Source of the DNA: JAOADN01 sp049323795
GTDB taxonomy: Bacteria; Pseudomonadota; Alphaproteobacteria; Rhodobacterales; Rhodobacteraceae
Assembly (NCBI GenBank): GCA_049323795.1
Contig: JBMOOH010000038.1
Coordinates: forward strand, 1-64,000
Direction of reading: 5' to 3'
Length of the DNA stretch: 64,000 nucleotides
In this document: positions 7,675 through 16,294 of the stretch, in pieces
Numbering within the stretch: the stretch's first letter is position 1
Layout of the letters: each line of letters begins with the position of its first letter
Made by a program: the position numbers and the translations under genes
The notes under the pieces: model-generated
The model's input: only the letters and a program-made list of their open reading frames with translations
The model's database searches: none
Told to the model about the DNA's origin: nothing

Positions 7675-9324
7675 ATGGACGGGGTCGTGCGCGAAGGCAT
7701 GGACTATGACGTGGTGATCGTCGGCGCCGGACCCGCCGGCCTGTCCGCGGCGATCCGGCTGAAGCAGCTCGACCCGGGCCTGTCGGTCGTGCTGCTGGAG
7801 AAGGGATCCGAGGTCGGGGCGCATGTCCTGTCGGGCGCGGTGCTCGATCCCAGGGGCCTCGATGCGCTGCTGCCCGACTGGCGGGAGATGGGCGCGCCGA
7901 TCACCGTGCCGGTCGTCGAGGACAAATTCTACTTCCTCGGCCCCGCGGGGCAGATCCGCATCCCGAACTGGCCGATGCCGGGGCTGATGTCGAACCACGG
8001 CGCCTACATCGTCAGCATGGGCAACGTCTGCCGCTGGATGGCGGGCGTGGCCGAAGGCCTCGGCGTGGAAATCTTCCCCGGCATGTCGTGCAGCGAGATC
8101 GTCTGGGGCGGGAACGGCGAGGTGAGGGGCGTGGTCGCGGGCGAGTTCGGGAAGAACCCGGACGGCACGCCCGGTCCGTCCTACGAGCCGGGGATGGAGA
8201 TCCGCGGCAAATACGTGTTCCTCGCGGAAGGCGTGCGCGGGTCGCTGTCGAAGATCGTCATGGAGAGGTTCGAACTGTCGAAGGGCCACTGCGTCCAGAA
8301 GTTCGGCATCGGCATGAAGGAAATCTGGGAGATCGACCCGGAGAAGCACCATCCGGGCCGCGTGATGCACACGATGGGCTGGCCGCTCGGGGGCAATGCC
8401 GGGGGCGGGTCGTTCATCTATCACCTGGACAACAACCAGGTCTATGTGGGCTTCGTCGTCCACCTGAACTACGAGAACCCCTACGTCTACCCCTACATGG
8501 AGTTCCAGCGCTTCAAGCATCACCCGATGGTGGCCGAGCTTCTGACGGGCGGAAAGCGCGTGGCCTATGGTGCGCGGGCGATCAGCGAAGGGGGGTGGCA
8601 GTCGATTCCGAAGATGGTGGCGCCAGGGGTGGCGCTGCTCGGCTGTTCGGCGGGCCTCGTCAACGTGCCGCGCATCAAGGGCAACCATAACGCCATGCTG
8701 TCGGGCAAGGCGGCGGCCGAGGCGGCGTTTGCGGCGATCGGGGCGGGGCGGGCGGGCGACGAGCTGACCGACTACGAGACCGAGGTGCGGAGGGGGGACA
8801 TTGGCCGCGACCTGAAGCCCGTCAGGAACGTCAAGCCGCTCTGGTCGCGCTACGGGCTGATCGCGTCGCTGACGCTCGGCGGGTTCGACATGTGGACAAA
8901 CAGCCTTTTCGGCCTGTCGGTCTTCGGCACGCTCCGGCACAAGAAGTCGGACGCGGCGGCCACCGGCAAGGCGCGGAACTTCAGGCCCATCGACTATCCG
9001 AAGCCGGACGGGAAGCTCAGCTTCGACCGCCTGACGAACGTGGCCTTCAGCTTCACCAACCACGCCGAGGGCCAGCCGCCGCACCTGAAGCTGAAGGACC
9101 CGTCGATCCCGATCGGGGTGAACCTGCCCGAATACGCCGAACCCGCGCAACGCTACTGCCCGGCCGGGGTCTACGAGGTGGTGGGCGAGGGGACGGAGGC
9201 GCGCTTCCAGATCAACTTCCAGAACTGCGTCCACTGCAAGACCTGCGACATCAAGGACCCGAGCCAGAACATCGTCTGGACGACCCCGCAGGGTGGAGAC
9301 GGGCCGAACTACCCGAACATGTAA
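7675..9324 (+). CDS. Electron transfer flavoprotein-ubiquinone oxidoreductase (ETF-QO)
   Basis: A membrane-associated FAD and 4Fe-4S enzyme that passes electrons from ETF, reduced by acyl-CoA and other dehydrogenases, to ubiquinone. The product is 549 residues. The FAD-binding segment VVIVGAGPAGLSAAIRLKQ lies near residue 15. Further on are GWPLGGNAGGGSFIYHL, the second FAD segment GCSAGLVNVPRIKGNHNAM, and the C-terminal ferredoxin-like domain with the cluster cysteines YCPAGVYE and NCVHCKTCDIKDPSQNI. The ATG at 7675 follows GGGAGGGTGTC; an upstream in-frame start at 7615 has no support. The 280 bases upstream hold no gene; TTGATA at about 7590 is a possible -35. Confidence 0.97.
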   Translation: MDGVVREGMDYDVVIVGAGPAGLSAAIRLKQLDPGLSVVLLEKGSEVGAHVLSGAVLDPRGLDALLPDWREMGAPITVPVVEDKFYFLGPAGQIRIPNWPMPGLMSNHGAYIVSMGNVCRWMAGVAEGLGVEIFPGMSCSEIVWGGNGEVRGVVAGEFGKNPDGTPGPSYEPGMEIRGKYVFLAEGVRGSLSKIVMERFELSKGHCVQKFGIGMKEIWEIDPEKHHPGRVMHTMGWPLGGNAGGGSFIYHLDNNQVYVGFVVHLNYENPYVYPYMEFQRFKHHPMVAELLTGGKRVAYGARAISEGGWQSIPKMVAPGVALLGCSAGLVNVPRIKGNHNAMLSGKAAAEAAFAAIGAGRAGDELTDYETEVRRGDIGRDLKPVRNVKPLWSRYGLIASLTLGGFDMWTNSLFGLSVFGTLRHKKSDAAATGKARNFRPIDYPKPDGKLSFDRLTNVAFSFTNHAEGQPPHLKLKDPSIPIGVNLPEYAEPAQRYCPAGVYEVVGEGTEARFQINFQNCVHCKTCDIKDPSQNIVWTTPQGGDGPNYPNM

Positions 9325-9436
9325 CTTTCGGGAGAGATGCGGGGCCTGCCCGCGCGTGCATGACCGCGTCGCATTGCCATGCCGCCCGCGCGCGACTACC
9401 GTTGCGGGGAACGCCAACAGCCTGGATGGTCAAGTG

Positions 9437-11143
9437 ATGCACCTGCGCGCGATGCCGATCGCCTTCGCCATCGGCCTGTCGGTCCTGACCCCCGGTCCCG
9501 GCTCGGCCGGGGAAGGTGTGGCAGGATCCTACCTGGCCGGGCGGAGCGCTCTGGCGCACTTCGACTACGCCGAAGCGGCGACCGCCTTCACGCAGGCGCT
9601 GATCGCCAGCCCCCGGAACGCGCAGTTCCTCGAAAACGCGGTGATGTCGCGGGTCGCTACGAACGAGATCGAGCTTGCGCTGCCGATGGTGCGCCAACTC
9701 GACTCGATCGGGGCGGCATCGCAGGCGGCGGCGATGGTGACGCTCGCGACGCTCGCGCGGGACGAGAACTACGACGGGATCATCTCGGAACTCGACCGCG
9801 GCCGATCGTCCGGCAAGCTCGTGGACGGTCTTGCCCGTGCCTGGGCGCTGATCGGCACGGGCCGGATGTCCGAGGCGACGGCCGCCTTCGACGATCTCGG
9901 CAAGCTCGAGGGGCTGAAGCCGTTCGCCGCATACCACAAGGCGCTGGCCCTCGCCTCGGTGGGGGATTTCGAAGGTGCCGACGCCATCCTCCGGTCGGGT
10001 GACGCGGACCCGCTGGGAACCGCCCGCCGCGGCCTCATCGCCCGGGCCCAGATCTTGAGCCAGCTCGAGCGGCAGAACGAGGCGGCCGCGCTGCTGGCCG
10101 AGGCCTTCGGAACCGATCCGGATCCGCAGATCGCCCGCATGCTCGGCGATCTTCGCGCCGGAAAGGCACTTCCCTTCACCATCGTGACCGGCCCGCGCGA
10201 CGGCCTCGCCGAGGTTCTGTTCAACGTGGCGGCTGCGATGATGGACTACAAGCCGGACCCCTATACCCTCGGCTACGCCCGCCTCGCCGCCCTTGTCCGG
10301 CCCGGGCACATCGAAGCGATCATGCTGGCCGCGGGAATCCTCGAGGCGCAGGGCCAGTACGTTCTGGCCGGCGACGCCTACAATGCGGTCCCGCGCGAGG
10401 ATCCGGCCTACCACGCCGCGGAACTTGGGCGTGCGGCGGTCCTGATCAAGGCGGGCCGGACCGATGCCGCGATCGAGACCCTGGTACAGCTGGCCAAGAC
10501 CTTCCCGGACATGCCGCGCGTCTGGATCAGCCTGGGCGACACGCTGCGGCGCGTGGAGCGCTACGCCGAGGCGGCGCGCGCCTACGACACCGCGATCGCC
10601 GAGTTCGATCAGACGGAGCCGTCGCAGTGGCCGGTCTACTACGCGCGCGGCATCGCGAACGAGCGCCTCGGCAACTGGTCGCAGGCCGAGGCCGATTTCC
10701 GCAAGGCGCTGGATCTCAGCCCCGACCAGCCGCAGGTGCTGAACTATCTCGGCTATTCCTACGTCGAGAAGGGGCAGAACCTCGAAGAGGCGCTCTCGAT
10801 GATCGAGCGCGCCGAGAAGGCCGAGCCCGACTCGGGCTACATCGTGGACAGCCTCGGCTGGGTGCTGTTCCGTCTCGGCCGCCCCGAGGAGGCCCTGGTG
10901 CAGATGGAGCGCGCCGTCTCGCTCATGCCGGTCGATCCGGTGGTGAACGATCACCTCGGCGACGTGTACTGGGCGGTCGGCCGCAGGCTCGAGGCGAAGT
11001 TCCAGTGGCGGCGCGCCCTGTCCTTCGAACCGGAGACCGAGAAGGAGGCCGCCCGGATCCGCCGCAAGCTCGAAGTCGGTCTTGACGTGGTGCTGCAGGA
11101 GGAAGGGGCGGCCCCGCAGTCGGTCAGCCAGAATGGCGGATGA
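9437..11143 (+). CDS. Secreted tetratricopeptide-repeat protein
   Basis: A 568-residue protein with a short cleavable signal peptide (MHLRAMPIAFAIGLSVL, cleavage near GSAG) followed by many TPR-like helical pairs. Clear repeats include YLAGRSALAHFDYAEAATAF, PVYYARGIANERLGNW, EADFRKALDLSPDQPQVLNYL, SGYIVDSLGWVLFRLGRPEEAL and DHLGDVYWAVGRRLEAKFQW. It is probably periplasmic or outer-membrane-associated and acts as a scaffold. The gene follows ETF-QO by 112 bases and overlaps ispE by 11 bases, so it is likely translationally coupled to ispE. No enzyme motif is visible. Confidence 0.85.
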   Translation: MHLRAMPIAFAIGLSVLTPGPGSAGEGVAGSYLAGRSALAHFDYAEAATAFTQALIASPRNAQFLENAVMSRVATNEIELALPMVRQLDSIGAASQAAAMVTLATLARDENYDGIISELDRGRSSGKLVDGLARAWALIGTGRMSEATAAFDDLGKLEGLKPFAAYHKALALASVGDFEGADAILRSGDADPLGTARRGLIARAQILSQLERQNEAAALLAEAFGTDPDPQIARMLGDLRAGKALPFTIVTGPRDGLAEVLFNVAAAMMDYKPDPYTLGYARLAALVRPGHIEAIMLAAGILEAQGQYVLAGDAYNAVPREDPAYHAAELGRAAVLIKAGRTDAAIETLVQLAKTFPDMPRVWISLGDTLRRVERYAEAARAYDTAIAEFDQTEPSQWPVYYARGIANERLGNWSQAEADFRKALDLSPDQPQVLNYLGYSYVEKGQNLEEALSMIERAEKAEPDSGYIVDSLGWVLFRLGRPEEALVQMERAVSLMPVDPVVNDHLGDVYWAVGRRLEAKFQWRRALSFEPETEKEAARIRRKLEVGLDVVLQEEGAAPQSVSQNGG

Positions 11144-12023
11144 CGACGATCCGGGCTTCGCGCCGGCCAAGATCAACCTGACGCTGCACGTCACCGGACG
11201 GCGGGCCGACGGCTACCATCTGCTCGACAGTCTCGTCGCCTTCGCCGACGTGGGCGACAGGATCAGTGCCGAAGCCGGGAACGGCCTTTCCCTCGCGGTC
11301 GACGGGCCGATGGCGGGCGATCTGCCCGCGGGTGCGGACAACCTCGTCCTCAGGGCGGCGCGGCTCATCGGCGGGGAACGGCCGCCCGGTGCGCGGCTTT
11401 GCCTGACCAAGAGGTTGCCGGTCGCCTCGGGCATAGGCGGCGGGTCCGCGGATGCGGCGGCCGCCCTGCGGGTGCTGGCACGGCTCTGGAACCTGCCGCT
11501 GCCCGGGCCCGCAGCGGCCGCCGGCCTCGGCGCGGATGTTCCGGTCTGTCTCGCCTCGCGTCCCGGCCGGATGCGGGGGACCGGAGAGCTTGTCGCGCCC
11601 GTCCCTCCGCTGCCGCCCGCCTGGCTCGTGCTGGCCAACCCGAGGCGCGCGGTTCCGACGCCCGCGATCTTCGGGGCGCTCGATGCGCGCGACAATCCGG
11701 CGATGCCCGATCCGCTGCCGGACCTGTCCGGTTTCGACGCGCTCGCCGGATTCCTGGCGCGCTGCCGAAACGATCTCGAATCCCCGGCGCTGGCACTTGA
11801 ACCCGCCATCGGCGACGTACTGGCCGCCCTGCGCGGGACCGTGGGGTGCGCGATTGCGCGCATGTCGGGATCGGGGGCGACCTGCTTCGGGCTCTATGCG
11901 GGATCCCGGCCGGCCCGCGCTGCCGCCGCCGCGATCCGGGCCGGGTATCCGGGCTGGTGGGTGGTGGCCGCGCCGCTGCGCCCCGACCCGCCGGCGCCTC
12001 AGGCGATGCGCTCGACCACGTAG
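11133..12023 (+). CDS. ispE: 4-diphosphocytidyl-2-C-methyl-D-erythritol kinase
   Basis: The GHMP-family kinase of the non-mevalonate isoprenoid pathway. It phosphorylates CDP-ME to CDP-ME-2-phosphate. The 296-residue product has the N-terminal AKINLTLHVTGRRADGYHLLDSLVAF, the GHMP ATP loop PVASGIGGGSADAAAALR near residue 95, LGADVPVCL, and the C-terminal MSGSGATCFGLY. Its ATG overlaps the end of the TPR gene. It converges on the polyprenyl diphosphate synthase gene with a 25-base overlap of the two 3' ends, so two steps of isoprenoid supply meet here. Confidence 0.97.
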   Translation: MADDDDPGFAPAKINLTLHVTGRRADGYHLLDSLVAFADVGDRISAEAGNGLSLAVDGPMAGDLPAGADNLVLRAARLIGGERPPGARLCLTKRLPVASGIGGGSADAAAALRVLARLWNLPLPGPAAAAGLGADVPVCLASRPGRMRGTGELVAPVPPLPPAWLVLANPRRAVPTPAIFGALDARDNPAMPDPLPDLSGFDALAGFLARCRNDLESPALALEPAIGDVLAALRGTVGCAIARMSGSGATCFGLYAGSRPARAAAAAIRAGYPGWWVVAAPLRPDPPAPQAMRSTT

Positions 12024-13000
12024 TCGGCCAGGTCGGAAAGCAGTGCGGTCAGGTCGTGCGCGGGAAGGCCGCGCGCCGCCCGCCTGGCCTCGGCCGCCCA
12101 GGACATCGCCTCGGCTCGGGTCTCGGCCAGCGCCCCGTGGCGGCCGAGAATCGCGAGCGCCTCGGCGAGGTCGCCGTCGCGCTGGTCGCCCTTCTCGATC
12201 ACCCGGGTCCAGAAGGCGCGCTCGGCCGCGTCGGCCCGGGCCAGGGCGCGGATCACCGGCAGCGTGACCTTGCGCTCGCGGAAGTCGTCGCCCGTGTTCT
12301 TGCCGATGGTCTCGGTCGCGCCGGCATAGTCGAGGTAGTCGTCCACTATCTGGAACGCGATGCCGAGCGCGTCGCCATAGGCCCGGAGCGCGGCCACGAC
12401 GCGGTCGTCGGCACCCGCGATCACCCCGCCCACCTCGGTCGCCGCCGCAAACAGCGCCGCCGTCTTTCCGCGCACGACCTTGAGGTAGACGGCTTCGTCG
12501 GTCCCGAGGTTCTGCGCCGCGGTCAGCTGCAGGACCTCGCCTTCGGCGATGGTGGCCGCGGCGCCGGACAGGATGTCGAGCACCCGGAGCGAGCCGGTCT
12601 CGGTCATCAGCTGGAAGGAACGGGCGAAGAGGTAGTCGCCGACGAGGACCGAGGACTTGTTGTCCCAGAGAAGATTGGCCGTCGGCCGCCCCCGGCGCTG
12701 GGCGCTCTCGTCCACCACGTCGTCATGCAGAAGCGTCGCCGTATGGATGAACTCGACCGTCGCCGCAAGGTTGACATGGTGCCGCCCCCCGTATCCGCAG
12801 AGCCGTGCCGCGGCGAGCGTCAGCATCGGCCGCAGCCGCTTGCCACCCGCCTCGACCAGATGCGCCGTGACTTCGGGGATGCGCGGCGCGTTTTCGGACG
12901 CCATCCGCTCGCGGATCAGCGCGTTCACCGCCGCCATGTCGTCGGCAAGCGCCGCGGCCAGCCGGTCGAGGGGTTTCTGCGCCGCTTCGTCGAGACTCAT
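11999..13000 (-). CDS. Long-chain polyprenyl diphosphate synthase (octaprenyl/decaprenyl type, ubiquinone side chain)
   Basis: A trans-prenyltransferase that extends farnesyl diphosphate with isopentenyl units to make the ubiquinone tail. The product is 333 residues, usual for IspB/DdsA. The first Asp-rich motif is LLHDDVVDES, preceded by GGKRLRPMLTLAAA. The second is QIVDDYLDYAGATETIGKNTGDDF, followed by ERKVTLPVI. The start at 13000 (MSLDEAAQKPLDRL) fits the family; a longer frame to 13090 would run into the divergent DUF2007 gene. Chain length cannot be read from the sequence; in Rhodobacteraceae decaprenyl (Q10) is usual. Confidence 0.93.
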   Translation of the reverse strand: MSLDEAAQKPLDRLAAALADDMAAVNALIRERMASENAPRIPEVTAHLVEAGGKRLRPMLTLAAARLCGYGGRHHVNLAATVEFIHTATLLHDDVVDESAQRRGRPTANLLWDNKSSVLVGDYLFARSFQLMTETGSLRVLDILSGAAATIAEGEVLQLTAAQNLGTDEAVYLKVVRGKTAALFAAATEVGGVIAGADDRVVAALRAYGDALGIAFQIVDDYLDYAGATETIGKNTGDDFRERKVTLPVIRALARADAAERAFWTRVIEKGDQRDGDLAEALAILGRHGALAETRAEAMSWAAEARRAARGLPAHDLTALLSDLADYVVERIA

Positions 13001-13052
13001 CGAGGGTCCGTTCCGGCTCGACAAGCGCGCGCACCTGTCATCTATTCGGGGC

Positions 13053-13268
13053 ATGAAGGAAGTTTTGCGCACCAACGATCCGACGGCCATTGCCTTCGCG
13101 ACCGCCCTGCTTGAGGCCGAGGGTATAGCGGCGTTTCAGATGGACGTCCACATGAGCGTACTCGAGGGTTCCTTGGGCATTTTGCCGCGCCGCGTGATGG
13201 TCGCGGACCGGGATCGCGCGGCAGCCGACCGGATCCTGCGCGACAACGGTATCGAGACCGGGCTCTGA
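13053..13268 (+). CDS. DUF2007 domain protein (putative signal-transducing small protein)
   Basis: A 71-residue protein starting MKEVLRTNDPTAIAFATALLEAEGI, the DUF2007 fold-like beginning that resembles half of a small alpha/beta domain, and ending with RRVMVADRDRAAADRILRDNG. The function is unknown; the family is named 'putative signal transducing protein' on weak grounds. It is 5 bases upstream of the methyltransferase gene and divergent from the polyprenyl synthase gene, the same neighbourhood seen in related genomes as I recall. Confidence 0.85.
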   Translation: MKEVLRTNDPTAIAFATALLEAEGIAAFQMDVHMSVLEGSLGILPRRVMVADRDRAAADRILRDNGIETGL

Positions 13269-13273
13269 GCGGG

Positions 13274-14029
13274 GTGGCGGCCGAGGGCGGACTGACCGAG
13301 GACGGGTTCCTCGGCGGGCGGCTGCGCATCCTGCAGCCGCGCGAGGGCTTCCGCTCGTCGCTCGATGCGGTTCTGCTGGCCGCCGCCGTTCCGGCCGTCG
13401 CGGGGGACAGCGCGCTCGACATCGGATGCGGGGCGGGCGTGGCCGCGCTCTGCCTCGGGCTGCGGGTGCCGGAGACGGTCCTGTCGGGGCTCGAGCTTCA
13501 GCCGGCCTATGCCGCGCTTGCCCGCGAGAATGCCGCGCGGAACGGGCTGGCGCTGACCGTCTGGGATGGCGATCTCGCCGCGCCGCCGGACGGGCTGCGG
13601 GCGGCGAGCTTCGACCATGTCCTGATGAACCCGCCCTACTTCCGCGCCGGCGACGGCACACCCGCCCGCGATGGCGGCCGCGAGATGGCACTGCGGTCGC
13701 GGGATGCCGTCGCGCAGTGGGTCTCGCAGGGGCTGCGGCGCCTGCGCCCGGGCGGGACGCTGACGCTGATCCAGTCGGCCGATCGGCTGGCCGAGGTGCT
13801 TGCGGCGCTTCCCGGTCACGGCGCCGGCGCGGTGGTGCTGCCGGTGTCGCCGCGCGCCGGGCGGCCGGCGGCGCGGTTCGTGCTGCGGGCGCGCAAGGGC
13901 GGGCGGGCGCTCTTCCGGCTTCTGGCGCCCTTCGTGCTGCACGCGGGCGAGCGTCATGTCGCCGACGGCGATGATTTTGCTCCGGCCGCGCGGGCGGTCC
14001 TGCGCGAGGGCGCCGCGCTGGACTTCTGA
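13274..14029 (+). CDS. Class I SAM-dependent methyltransferase with NPPY motif (TrmN6-like)
   Basis: A 251-residue methyltransferase starting at a GTG five bases after the previous stop. The SAM-binding motif I is ALDIGCGAGVAALCLGLR near residue 47. The acidic end of strand 2 is LSGLELQPAYAALARENAARNG. The catalytic NPPY (VLMNPPYFRAGDG) near residue 118 marks N6-adenine or N5-glutamine transferases. The overall layout and the early FRSSLDAVLLAAAV resemble TrmN6, which methylates A37 of tRNA1(Val). The exact target is inferred, not shown. Confidence 0.85.
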   Translation: MAAEGGLTEDGFLGGRLRILQPREGFRSSLDAVLLAAAVPAVAGDSALDIGCGAGVAALCLGLRVPETVLSGLELQPAYAALARENAARNGLALTVWDGDLAAPPDGLRAASFDHVLMNPPYFRAGDGTPARDGGREMALRSRDAVAQWVSQGLRRLRPGGTLTLIQSADRLAEVLAALPGHGAGAVVLPVSPRAGRPAARFVLRARKGGRALFRLLAPFVLHAGERHVADGDDFAPAARAVLREGAALDF

Positions 14030-14171
14030 AGCCGCATGGCGGTAACGGAAAGTCAATTCCGGCGGCGGCACTCTGCCGCGCTGCGACGGGCGCCCGCGCA
14101 GACGGTTCGGCGTGACACGACTCGGCCGATGTGGTCAACTCTGCGGACGGGTCACAAGATAGGAGACGACG

Positions 14172-14339
14172 ATGACGATGAGTTCGCATCTTCAGGAACT
14201 GCGCAAGAAGCACCAGACCCTGTCCGAGGCCGTGGAAGAGGCGGAACGGAGCCCTGGCGTCGATCACCTTGCCGTCGCCGACCTGAAGAAGCAGAAGCTT
14301 CGCATCAAGGAAGAGATCGCGCGGCTCACGCAGCACTGA
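14172..14339 (+). CDS. YdcH/DUF465 family small protein
   Basis: A 55-residue, highly charged, helical protein (MTMSSHLQELRKKHQTLSEAV...ADLKKQKLRIKEEIARL) of the DUF465/YdcH family, predicted to form a short coiled-coil hairpin. The function is unknown. ATAGGAGACGACG just upstream is a good ribosome-binding site for the ATG at 14172; a second ATG at 14178 is possible. Its 3' end overlaps the convergent EamA transporter gene by 14 bases. Confidence 0.88.
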   Translation: MTMSSHLQELRKKHQTLSEAVEEAERSPGVDHLAVADLKKQKLRIKEEIARLTQH

Positions 14340-15222
14340 TCCTTCGCCTCGATTCGACCTCGTCTGCGGTCCGGGCCCTGCCCCGGCCCGCAAGCGCCGC
14401 GCCAAAGGTGACAAGGAGCGCGGCCGCGAGGATGGTCCATGTCCCCGGCGCAATCCCGGCCGCGACCAGAACGAGGGTCGAAAGCAGCGGCGCGGCATAG
14501 GCTGCCACGCCCAGAAGCGGCAGGTCGCCCTTCTTCATGCCGATGTCCCAGGTGAAGAAGGCGGCGCCCACCGGTCCGATCCCGAGCCCCAGGACCGAGA
14601 GCCAGCCCCAGGCGGACTGCGGCCACACGGTCGTCTCGAATGCCAGATGCGCAAGCCCCGACAGGATCGCGGTCCCGAGGCAGTACACCGCGACGCTCTC
14701 GGACGGCACGTCGCCGAAACGCCGCGAGAGCACCGAGTATCCGGCCCAGACCACCGCGCCGGCAAGGCCGAGCGCGAGGCCGACGGGCGGGACCGGGCCG
14801 CCTGCCCCCCGCGACAGCACGATCAGCGCCGCGCCGGCAAAGGCGATGACCGCGCCCGCGACCGACAGGGGTCGCAGGCGTTCGCCGGTCGCCAGACCCG
14901 ACAGAAGCACGATGAAGAGAGGCCAGAGATAGGCGATGAGGCCGGTTTCGGCCGCAGGGGCGATGCGGAAGGCCGTGAAGTAGAGGGCGTGGTAGCCGAA
15001 AAGCCCGGCGATCCCGAAGGCATAGACGCGCCACGGGACCCGGGCGAGGCGGCCGAGGCCCCCGACCGCCGCCCAGCCAAGGCCGAGCACGCCGCCGATC
15101 GAGAAGGTGATGGCTGACAGCAGGAAGGGCGGGACGGGTGCCGAGCCGATCGTCAGCAGAGCGAGCAGCGACCACATCAGGATCGCCGTGAAGCCGGTGG
15201 CCGTCGCCTTTCGCCTGTCCAT
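14326..15222 (-). CDS. DMT-superfamily (EamA) transporter
   Basis: A 298-residue inner-membrane protein with about ten hydrophobic helices arranged as two EamA repeats (for example LTIGSAPVPPFLLSAITFSIGG in the first and LGLAGAVVWAGYSVLSRRFGD at the start of the second). The early helix-2 region YHALYFTAFRIAPAAETGLIAYLWPLFIVLLSG is typical of the family. It probably exports amino acids, aromatics or other small metabolites; the substrate cannot be assigned. It ends over the DUF465 gene on the opposite strand. Confidence 0.9.
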   Translation of the reverse strand: MDRRKATATGFTAILMWSLLALLTIGSAPVPPFLLSAITFSIGGVLGLGWAAVGGLGRLARVPWRVYAFGIAGLFGYHALYFTAFRIAPAAETGLIAYLWPLFIVLLSGLATGERLRPLSVAGAVIAFAGAALIVLSRGAGGPVPPVGLALGLAGAVVWAGYSVLSRRFGDVPSESVAVYCLGTAILSGLAHLAFETTVWPQSAWGWLSVLGLGIGPVGAAFFTWDIGMKKGDLPLLGVAAYAAPLLSTLVLVAAGIAPGTWTILAAALLVTFGAALAGRGRARTADEVESRRRISAA

Positions 15223-15322
15223 CGCCTCGCCCCGGATGCGTTCCGCCTGCGGGTGTGCAACGAAATCCGCAGCGCGGCAAGGCCGGAGGGGCGCAGGGTT
15301 CCCCCGTGCGCTCCGGACCCGG

Positions 15323-16045
15323 TCAGGCGAAGAACTGCGCGCCGTTCGCGCTGACCGTCGAGCCGTTGATGAAGCCCGCGTCGTCGCTGGCCAGGAAGGT
15401 CACGATCCGCGCGATTTCGGCCGGCTCGCCAAGGCGGCCTGCGGGGATCTGGGCGATGATCGCCTCGCGCACCTTCTCGGGCACGGCCATCACCATGTCG
15501 GTGGCGATGTAGCCCGGGCAGATGGCGTTCGCGGTGATTCCCGCCCGCGCGCCTTCCTGGGCGAGGCTCTTCACGATGCCGAGGTCGCCGGCCTTGGTCG
15601 CGGCGTAGTTGACCTGGCCGAACTGGCCTTTCTGGCCGTTGACCGACGAAATCACGATCACCCGCCCGAACTTGCGCTCGCGCATTCCCGGCCAGACCGG
15701 GTGGACGGTGTTGAACACGCCCGTCAGGTTCGTGTCGATCACCTGGTGCCACTGGTCGCGCGTCATCCTGTGGAACGGCGCGTCGCGGGTGATGCCGGCA
15801 TTGGCCACCACGATGTCGATCGGGCCGAGGTCCGCCGCGACCTTCCCGGCCCCGGCGGCGCAGGCGTCATAGTCGGTGACGGACCACTTGTAGGCGGGGA
15901 TGCCCGTCTCGGCGGTGAACTTCGCCGCCGCCCCGTCGTTGCCGGCGTAGTTCGCGGCGACGGAGCAGCCCGCCGCCTTCAGCGCCACCGAAATCGCCGC
16001 ACCGATCCCGCGCGTTCCTCCTGTGACCAGCGCCACCCTGCCCAT
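15323..16045 (-). CDS. phaB: Acetoacetyl-CoA reductase (NADPH)
   Basis: A short-chain dehydrogenase of 240 residues that reduces acetoacetyl-CoA to (R)-3-hydroxybutyryl-CoA for polyhydroxybutyrate synthesis. The cofactor motif is VTGGTRGIGAAISVALKAAG near the N-terminus. NAGIT is present, the catalytic Ser is in VIVISSVNGQKGQFGQ, and YAATKAG carries the Tyr/Lys pair. ICPGYIATDMVMAVPEKVREAIIAQIPAGRLG is the PhaB-type substrate region. It lies downstream of phaA on the same strand after a 249-base gap. Confidence 0.95.
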   Translation of the reverse strand: MGRVALVTGGTRGIGAAISVALKAAGCSVAANYAGNDGAAAKFTAETGIPAYKWSVTDYDACAAGAGKVAADLGPIDIVVANAGITRDAPFHRMTRDQWHQVIDTNLTGVFNTVHPVWPGMRERKFGRVIVISSVNGQKGQFGQVNYAATKAGDLGIVKSLAQEGARAGITANAICPGYIATDMVMAVPEKVREAIIAQIPAGRLGEPAEIARIVTFLASDDAGFINGSTVSANGAQFFA

Positions 16046-16092
16046 GTCTCGCTCCCTCCGATTCTGAAACTCTTGAAATCCTGTTAGCTTTT

Positions 16093-16122
16093 GCCAGCCT
16101 GCGGCGCAACAATATTGCTGGC
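16093..16122. promoter_or_regulatory. Inverted repeat with a TGC-N3-GCA site between phaA and phaB
   Basis: The 249-base gap between phaA and phaB has no gene. Near its phaB end, GCCAGC (16093-16098) is repeated inverted as GCTGGC (16117-16122). Between them lies TGCGGCGCA (16100-16108), a TGC-N3-GCA dyad, next to AT-rich AACAATATT. PhaR repressors of related bacteria bind TGC-rich inverted sites near phasin and pha genes, so this is a reasonable PhaR or promoter-region candidate for phaB. It could also be a transcript hairpin; on the phaB-sense strand no U-run follows. Confidence 0.3.
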
Positions 16123-16294
16123 CATGTCGATCCCCGGCGCTTCAGGTGCAGGTCAGGCGCAGGGGTTCGGCGGTCCGGTCCTGCCGCCGCGGAGAGGATG
16201 CCGACTCCGGAATCCGGGATCGTCGCGGGGTCGGCGGCGTCTGCCGGGGCAGGGGAGGGCGCCGGAGCGACGACGCGGGCGCCCGCCCCCGCTG